Part shown: positions 7,801-11,916 of the stretch, piece by piece | Position numbering within the stretch: position 1 is the stretch's first letter | How the letters are laid out: each line of letters starts with the position of its first letter | DNA from: Phycisphaerales bacterium | GTDB lineage: Bacteria; Pseudomonadota; Gammaproteobacteria; Competibacterales; Competibacteraceae | NCBI GenBank assembly: GCA_014879435.1 | Contig: JACSSB010000196.1 | Span: forward strand, 1-11,916 | DNA length: 11,916 bases | Direction: 5' to 3' | The notes under the pieces: generated by a model | The model's input: only the letters and a program-made list of their open reading frames with translations | Told to the model about the DNA's origin: nothing | Database searches by the model: none | Position numbers and translations under genes: made by a program

Positions 7801-9462
7801 ATCTCACCGCCACCGCATCACGATATCTATTCCATCGAGGACTTGGCGCAACTGATCTTCGATCTGAAGAACGTCAATCCGCAGGCGGCGATTAGCGTCA
7901 AATTGGTCTCCGAAATTGGCGTCGGTACAGTGGCGGCAGGTGTGGCCAAGGCCCATGCCGATCATGTCACCATTTCCGGCGGAGATGGCGGCACCGGCGC
8001 CAGCCCGCTGACCTCGACCCAAAACGCTGGTTCGCCCTGGGAAATCGGCTTGGCCGAAACCCATCAGACCCTAGTGCGTAATCACTTGCGTGGACGTATC
8101 GCGGTACAGGTCGATGGCGGCTTGCGTACCGGTCGCGATATCGTAATTGGCGCACTGTTGGGAGCCGATGAGTTCGGATTTGGTACTGCCGCATTGATCG
8201 CCGCCGGTTGCGTGATGATGCGCAAATGCCATCTCAACACCTGTCCGGTGGGCGTCGCCACCCAAGACCCGGAACTGCGCAAGCGTTTTCCTGGCCAACC
8301 AGCCCATGTGATCAACTTCTTCACCTTCCTGATCCAGGAAGTGCGCGAATTGATGGCGCAGCTAGGCTTCCGCACCTTCGACGAAATGATTGGCCGCTCC
8401 GACCGGCTCGACATGCGCCGCGCCATCCATCACTGGAAAGCGCGGGGGCTGGATTTCAGCCGCTTGCTGGCGACCCCACCGGCTCCTGCGGGAGTGGCGG
8501 TCTACCACTGTGAGCAACAAGATCATGGCTTGGAAGAGGTGCTGGATCGCCAATTGATCGCGCAAGCACAACCGGCTTTGGAGTCACAGCAGCCCGTTCG
8601 CATAGAGCTATCGGTACGCAATACCGATCGCACAGTGGGCGCCATGCTCTCTGGTCAGGTGGCACAACGTTATGGCCATCAGGGATTACCGGATGATCAT
8701 ATTCACATCCACCTCAAAGGCACTGCGGGTCAAAGCTTTGGTGCCTTCCTGGCGCGCGGCGTCACTCTCGAATTAGCGGGTGTAGCGAACGACTATGTTG
8801 GCAAGGGACTCAGTGGTGGCCGAATCATCGTTTATCCACCGCGTGAAAGCACCCTGCGAGCTGAGGACAATATCATCGTGGGTAACACGGTGCTGTACGG
8901 TGCCATCGCCGGAGAATGTTATTTCCGAGGAGTCGGGGGTGAACGCTTTGCCGTACGTAATTCCGGTGCTCGCGCCGTAGTGGAAGGGGTCGGTGACCAC
9001 GGTTGCGAATACATGACCGGTGGCGTGGTAGTAGTTCTGGGTTCCACTGGTCGTAACTTTGCTGCCGGTATGAGCGGTGGTATCGCCTACGTGTTCGATC
9101 AATCCGGTGACTTCGCCCGCCGTGCCAATCAAGCCATGGTCGAATTGGTGCCGTTGAACGATGCCGAGGAAACGCTCAAGGTTCAGGCGCTGCGTGACGA
9201 CTGGCGCGGCTTGGCGGAAGCGGAATTACCGGAAGACATGTTGCGACACGATGCGCACCGCTTAAGAATCTTGCTTGCCCGCCACTATTTGTACACGGGA
9301 AGCGAGCCAGCACACCACATCCTGGAACACTGGAGCGAAGCCTTGCCGAAATTTGTCAAAGTCATGCCCTTGGATTATCGCCGGGCTTTGCAAGACATGC
9401 AGGCTAAGGCGCATGCCACCGCACGTCGCGATGAACCAACCAACATGGCTGTGGGAGTTTGA
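4807..9462 (+). CDS. gltB: Glutamate synthase (NADPH) large subunit GltB
   Basis: GltB makes glutamate from glutamine and 2-oxoglutarate. The N-terminal domain releases ammonia from glutamine, which is channelled to the FMN synthase site. The 1551-residue product has the normal length. A short propeptide of 22 residues precedes the catalytic cysteine C23 in HDSCGIGFV, which should become the mature N-terminus. The type 2 glutaminase domain continues with RFSTNTFPSW, C255-HNGEINT and DRNGLRPAR (372-380). The synthase domain has SGGDGGTGA (1057-1065) and VDGGLRTGRDI from 1102. Cysteines C1135, C1141 and C1146 bind the [3Fe-4S] cluster in the family pattern C-x5-C-x4-C. A glycine-rich beta-helix (GXGXG domain) covers about 1359-1430. 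GAGGA at 4795-4799 lies seven bases before the ATG. gltD follows after six bases, forming the usual gltBD operon. The enzyme acts in the cytoplasm and couples to glutamine synthetase in assimilating fixed nitrogen. Confidence 0.98.
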   Translation: MRHFDQISTPQGLYDPSNEHDSCGIGFVADIKNRKSHQPIRQGLEILTNLGHRGAVGADPLAGDGAGILIQIPDDFMRAECAALGIGLPAPGDYAVGMVFFPRDADTRAQSEAALCRAIAGEGFQLLGWRNVPTDNVCLGYSVRPTEPIIRQVFIQRPSDCPAGDAVERKLFVIRKLAHNAIWNRELLGRQQFYIASLSARTIVYKGMILARNVGVYYPELHDSRMESALALVHQRFSTNTFPSWALAQPFRYLCHNGEINTLRGNINWMLARRHNMKSDLLGEDLEKLWPLIGDGASDSATLDNALELLLSGGYSLPHAMMLMVPEAWADNPLMDPKRRAFYEYHAALMEPWDGPAAVAFTNGRQIGATLDRNGLRPARYLVTKNDQVIMASEMGVLPIPEEQIVKKWRLQPGKMLLIDLEQGRIIDDDEIKSQLASKHPYQTWLDATQIRLKDLPTEVGPMAPDPQTLLHRQQAFGYTQEDLRVFLIPMAVSGEDPVGSMGRDIPPAVLSDRPKLLYDYFKQKFAQVTNPPIDPIREELVMSLVSLVGPRPNLLDLSSGGTHKRLEVKRPILGNTDLERIRHIEYHVDRAFRTQTLSICYPVERGADGMARALGDLCREAADVVRRGYNILILSDRKLDADHIAIPALLATAAVHHHLIRTGLRTEVGLVVETGEAKRVHDFCLLAGYGAEAINPYLAFDTLSALLPRLPQPMSEAEAHEHYTKAIAKGILKVMSKMGISTYQSYCGAQIFEAVGLADEFVHRYFTGTQSAIEGAGLHEIAHEAMRRHQLAFGDVLLYRNALDVGGELAYRIRGEQHAWTPETISLLQHAVRSGDYTQFKQYTRVMNDQSERLRNLRGLFELRFANQPLSLDEVEPASEIVKRMATGAMSFGSISWEAHTTLAIAMNRLGAKSNTGEGGEDPERYRVLDNGDSSRSAIKQVASGRFGVTAEYLVNADAIQIKMAQGAKPGEGGQLPGHKVNDWIARVRHSTPGVGLISPPPHHDIYSIEDLAQLIFDLKNVNPQAAISVKLVSEIGVGTVAAGVAKAHADHVTISGGDGGTGASPLTSTQNAGSPWEIGLAETHQTLVRNHLRGRIAVQVDGGLRTGRDIVIGALLGADEFGFGTAALIAAGCVMMRKCHLNTCPVGVATQDPELRKRFPGQPAHVINFFTFLIQEVRELMAQLGFRTFDEMIGRSDRLDMRRAIHHWKARGLDFSRLLATPPAPAGVAVYHCEQQDHGLEEVLDRQLIAQAQPALESQQPVRIELSVRNTDRTVGAMLSGQVAQRYGHQGLPDDHIHIHLKGTAGQSFGAFLARGVTLELAGVANDYVGKGLSGGRIIVYPPRESTLRAEDNIIVGNTVLYGAIAGECYFRGVGGERFAVRNSGARAVVEGVGDHGCEYMTGGVVVVLGSTGRNFAAGMSGGIAYVFDQSGDFARRANQAMVELVPLNDAEETLKVQALRDDWRGLAEAELPEDMLRHDAHRLRILLARHYLYTGSEPAHHILEHWSEALPKFVKVMPLDYRRALQDMQAKAHATARRDEPTNMAVGV

Positions 9463-9468
9463 AATCTC

Positions 9469-10905
9469 ATGGGTAAACCAACCGGTTTTCTAGAAATCAC
9501 CCGGCACGACCATGGCTATGCCCCGGTCGAGGAACGGGTCAAACACTTCCGCGATTTCGTGCTTCCCCTACCGGAATCGCAAATGCGCGAGCAGGCTGCA
9601 CGCTGCATGGACTGCGGTATCCCCTATTGCCATAACGGTTGCCCGGTCAACAACATCATTCCCGACTGGAACGATCTGGTCTATCGCGGCAATTGGCGCG
9701 AAGCGCTGAATGTATTGCACTCTACCAACAATTTCCCGGAATTCACCGGGCGTATCTGTCCGGCTCCTTGCGAGGCGTCCTGTACGCTGAACTTCAACGA
9801 CCAACCCGTCACGATTAAAGATATCGAGTGCGCCATTATCGATAAGGGCTGGGCCGAAGGCTGGGTAGTACCGCAGATTCCCGCACATCGCACTGGTAAG
9901 CGTGTGGCCGTGGTCGGTTCCGGTCCTGCGGGTCTGGCCTGCGCGCAACAACTGGCACGGGCCGGTCACGGCGTGGTGGTCTTTGAGAAAAACGACCGTA
10001 TCGGTGGTTTACTGCGCTACGGGATTCCCGATTTCAAGCTGGAAACCAGCATGATCGATCGCCGCCTCGCGCAGATGCAGGCCGAAGGCGTCGAGTTCCG
10101 CCCCAACAGCCATGTGGGGGTCGATATTTCCGCTCGTCAGCTCTTGGCGGAATTCGATGCCTTGGTATTGACCGGTGGCGCCGAGCAACCGCGTGATCTG
10201 AACGTACCGGGCCGGGAGCTACGGGGTGTTCATTACGCCATGGACTTCCTGACCCAGCAGAACCGCCGAGTAGCTGGCCAAAAGATTACTGCCGAGGAAA
10301 TTCTGGTCACCGACCAGCATGTGGTGGTGATCGGTGGTGGTGACACCGGCTCTGACTGCGTCGGCACCTCGATTCGGCAAGGCGCACGCTCAGTGACTCA
10401 ATTGGAGATCATGCCCAAGCCGCCTTTGCACGAAAACAAGCTGTTGACGTGGCCGAACTGGCCACTGAAGCTGCGTACTTCCAGCTCTCATGAAGAGGGT
10501 TGTGAGCGCGACTGGGCCATCGCCACCAAGGCTTTTGTCGCCAAGCATGGGCAGGTCAGCGCCATCAAACTGGTTCGCTTGGAATGGCAATTGGTCGATG
10601 ACCGCCAAACCATGCTGGAAGTACCTGGCAGCGAGTTCGAGATCCCGGCTGATCGGGTCTTTCTGGCTATGGGTTTCGTTCACCCGGTTCACAAAGGCAT
10701 GCTGCGGGAGTTGGGCGTCACTCTGGACCCACGTGGCAACATCCGCGCCGATACCGTGAGCTACCAAACCTCACTGAATAAGGTGTTCTCCGCAGGCGAC
10801 ATGCGGCGTGGCCAATCGCTGGTGGTCTGGGCCATCCGTGAAGGTCGGCAATGCGCTCGGGCGGTAGATGAGTATCTGATGGGTCGATCTGATCTACCGC
10901 GCTAA
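9469..10905 (+). CDS. gltD: Glutamate synthase (NADPH) small subunit GltD
   Basis: GltD takes electrons from NADPH onto FAD and passes them through iron-sulfur clusters to GltB. The 478-residue product has the usual length (about 470-480). The N-terminal cluster domain carries C46, C49, C54 and C58 (CMDCGIPYCHNGC) and C97, C101 and C105 (CPAPCEASC), the ligand set for two [4Fe-4S] clusters. The FAD-binding Rossmann motif VAVVGSGPAGLAC begins at residue 146. The NADPH-binding motif VVVIGGGDTGSD begins at 285. The C-terminal FSAGDMRRGQSLVVWAI is the second FAD contact of this flavoprotein family. The start is ATG 9469, six bases after the gltB stop, with GGGAG at 9453-9457 inside the end of gltB. 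A strong terminator follows the stop codon by 27 bases. Confidence 0.98.
   Translation: MGKPTGFLEITRHDHGYAPVEERVKHFRDFVLPLPESQMREQAARCMDCGIPYCHNGCPVNNIIPDWNDLVYRGNWREALNVLHSTNNFPEFTGRICPAPCEASCTLNFNDQPVTIKDIECAIIDKGWAEGWVVPQIPAHRTGKRVAVVGSGPAGLACAQQLARAGHGVVVFEKNDRIGGLLRYGIPDFKLETSMIDRRLAQMQAEGVEFRPNSHVGVDISARQLLAEFDALVLTGGAEQPRDLNVPGRELRGVHYAMDFLTQQNRRVAGQKITAEEILVTDQHVVVIGGGDTGSDCVGTSIRQGARSVTQLEIMPKPPLHENKLLTWPNWPLKLRTSSSHEEGCERDWAIATKAFVAKHGQVSAIKLVRLEWQLVDDRQTMLEVPGSEFEIPADRVFLAMGFVHPVHKGMLRELGVTLDPRGNIRADTVSYQTSLNKVFSAGDMRRGQSLVVWAIREGRQCARAVDEYLMGRSDLPR
10861..10900. repeat. Nine-base perfect inverted repeat at the end of gltD
   Basis: GCGGTAGAT (10861-10869) is the exact reverse complement of ATCTACCGC (10892-10900), with 22 bases between. 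It lies within the last codons of gltD, just upstream of the terminator. It could fold in the mRNA near the 3' end, or it may be coincidence of coding sequence. Confidence 0.4.
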
Positions 10906-10932
10906 AGCCCGCATAGGGCACGCTTGAAAAAT

Positions 10933-10970
10933 AGGGACGGGGTACAAAAAACTCCCCGTCCCTGTTTTCT
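10933..10970. terminator. Rho-independent terminator, probably bidirectional (gltBD and thiM)
   Basis: AGGGACGGGG (10933-10942) pairs perfectly with CCCCGTCCCT (10954-10963) across an 11-base A-rich loop, followed by GTTTTCTT. On the left the stem is preceded by GAAAAAT, which reads as a T-rich tract on the minus strand. The structure should therefore end transcription from both sides. This fits its position between gltD and the convergent thiM. Confidence 0.87.
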
Positions 10971-11018
10971 TAGCTAACGACAATCCTGTTTATGCGCCTT
11001 AACCTGCCAATAACTTGA

Positions 11019-11083
11019 CGTCATTCCCGCGCAGGCGGGAGTCCAGCAAGGTTCTCTGGATTCCCGCCTGCGCGGGAATGACG
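11019..11083. repeat. Inverted pair of dispersed dRS3-like palindromic repeats
   Basis: Two 28-base arms (11019-11046 and 11056-11083) are inverted copies that match at 27 of 28 positions, separated by nine bases. Each arm contains a 20-base palindrome-like core. The right core (11060-11079) has the form ATTCCC-N8-GGGAAT, and the left core (11023-11042) differs by one base, ending GGGAGT. This core form is known as dRS3 in Neisseria, and similar elements are scattered between genes in many proteobacteria. The element lies between the terminator and thiM and carries no coding capacity. As RNA it would form a long, very stable hairpin. Confidence 0.88.
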
Positions 11084-11114
11084 ATGTATGTTGCAGAGGG
11101 AGTGTAACGTCACC

Positions 11115-11915
11115 CTAATCGCCAATCCGCGCCCGAGCGCTCAGCGCCGCCGCATCCAGGTTGTAGAGCGCATCCAGCAACTCCACCTGCAAGCTACCCG
11201 GCCCTTTCGCCTTTTCCGCAGCGATTTCACCGGCCACGCCAAACACTGCCAGCGCTGCCACAGTCGCCGTCAGCGTATCCGGCTCTACGGCCAAGAAAGC
11301 GCCTATGACCGCTGTCGCCGCACAGCCCAATCCAGTAACCCGCGCCATTAAGGGATGGCCATTTTGAATGGCCACCATCCGCATACCGTCGGTCACATAA
11401 TCCACTGCTCCGGTTACCGCGATCACTGCCTGGGTATCCTCGGCCAGCTTTCGCGCCAGTTCCAATACCGTTTCCGAAAGGTGGAGGCTATCGACGCCTC
11501 CTTTCAAACCCAAATCCGCACCGCTCTGTGGGACCAAAGCCAGGATCTCCGAGGCATTGCCGCGAATGACTTGCGGCCCTCGTTGCGCCAAAGCATTCGC
11601 CGCCGCTCGTCGATACGGCGCAGCACCCGCTCCTACCGGATCGAGCGCCCAAGGCACTCCGACTTGCTGTGCCCGCGCCACTGCCAGCTTGCATGCCGCA
11701 ATCTGTTCCGAATACAGCGTACCGATATTAATCACCAGTGCTTGACTGTGCGCTACGAAGTCCTCGACCTCATCGCTGGAATGGGCCATGGCAGGAGAGG
11801 CACCCAACGCCAACAGCATGTTTGCACTGCTGTTGATCGCCACTAGGTTGGTAATACTATGGACGCGGGGCCGTCGTTCACGGATAGCCTGTAGCAATGT
11901 CCAAACCCGATCCAT
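11115..11915 (-). CDS. thiM: Hydroxyethylthiazole kinase ThiM
   Basis: ThiM phosphorylates 4-methyl-5-(2-hydroxyethyl)thiazole with ATP, salvaging the thiazole half of thiamine. The 266-residue product matches the family length of about 260-270. Visible motifs are NMLLALGASPAM (about residues 32-43), LDPVGAGA (91-98), RGNASEI (118-124), VTGAVDYVTDG (167-177) and the catalytic cysteine C198 in GLGCAATAV. GPGS (238-241) lies near the C-terminus. C198 agrees with the numbering of the known catalytic cysteine of this family, and the anion-hole motif reads GLGC where many members have GTGC. The ATG is at 11913-11915, one base from the window edge. The ribosome binding site, and any TPP riboswitch, would lie outside, so a slightly longer N-terminus cannot be excluded. 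The gene converges on gltBD and has no functional link to it that I can see. Confidence 0.95.
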   Translation of the reverse strand: MDRVWTLLQAIRERRPRVHSITNLVAINSSANMLLALGASPAMAHSSDEVEDFVAHSQALVINIGTLYSEQIAACKLAVARAQQVGVPWALDPVGAGAAPYRRAAANALAQRGPQVIRGNASEILALVPQSGADLGLKGGVDSLHLSETVLELARKLAEDTQAVIAVTGAVDYVTDGMRMVAIQNGHPLMARVTGLGCAATAVIGAFLAVEPDTLTATVAALAVFGVAGEIAAEKAKGPGSLQVELLDALYNLDAAALSARARIGD

Positions 11916-11916
11916 G

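Noticed and set aside
10907..10919. GCCC/GGGC hairpin just after gltD as a terminator
   Set aside because: The stem has four pairs and no T-run follows; the strong stem at 10933-10963 explains termination.
11016..11083. Target-site duplication TGACG flanking the inverted repeat
   Set aside because: The TGACG on the right is part of the repeat arm itself, and the left copy overlaps the arm, so it is not an independent duplication.
1..11916. CRISPR arrays, tRNA or rRNA genes, insertion sequences
   Set aside because: No regularly spaced repeats, cloverleaf, rRNA segments or transposase genes were seen; nearly all of the window is taken up by recognised protein genes.

Overview
The window looks like chromosomal DNA of a free-living, nitrogen-fixing proteobacterium, most likely a gammaproteobacterium. 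GC content is moderate (mid-50s percent by eye), and the NifV, NifW and NifZ proteins resemble those of Azotobacter-type diazotrophs from memory. I cannot name a genus from sequence alone.

Left part (1-3358): the end of an unrecognised reading frame leads into modC, the ATPase of the molybdate importer. A 168-bp gap follows that carries a complete nitrogen-fixation control module: a NifA upstream activator site, a candidate IHF site and a sigma-54 -24/-12 promoter. This drives nifV (homocitrate synthase), nifW and nifZ, which overlap by four bases at each junction and should be translationally coupled. Together these genes supply molybdenum, make the homocitrate of FeMo-cofactor, and help mature or protect the MoFe protein.

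Middle (3359-4806): one tyrosine recombinase gene with all catalytic residues lies between the nif genes and the general nitrogen-assimilation genes. No attachment site or other mobile-element gene is visible. The 225-bp gap after it holds a small leader hairpin and the ribosome binding site of gltB, but no convincing promoter.

Right part (4807-11916): gltB and gltD encode the large and small subunits of NADPH-dependent glutamate synthase, which takes up fixed nitrogen as glutamine. After gltD comes a strong, probably bidirectional terminator, then a pair of 28-bp inverted repeats of a widely dispersed proteobacterial palindrome type. thiM (hydroxyethylthiazole kinase, thiamine salvage) converges from the minus strand; its start codon lies one base inside the right edge.

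Every full-length gene belongs to a known family, and I see no previously undescribed system. The points most worth a second look are the complete NifA/IHF/sigma-54 module, the recombinase at the nif border, the C-terminal tail on NifZ and the dispersed inverted repeat.
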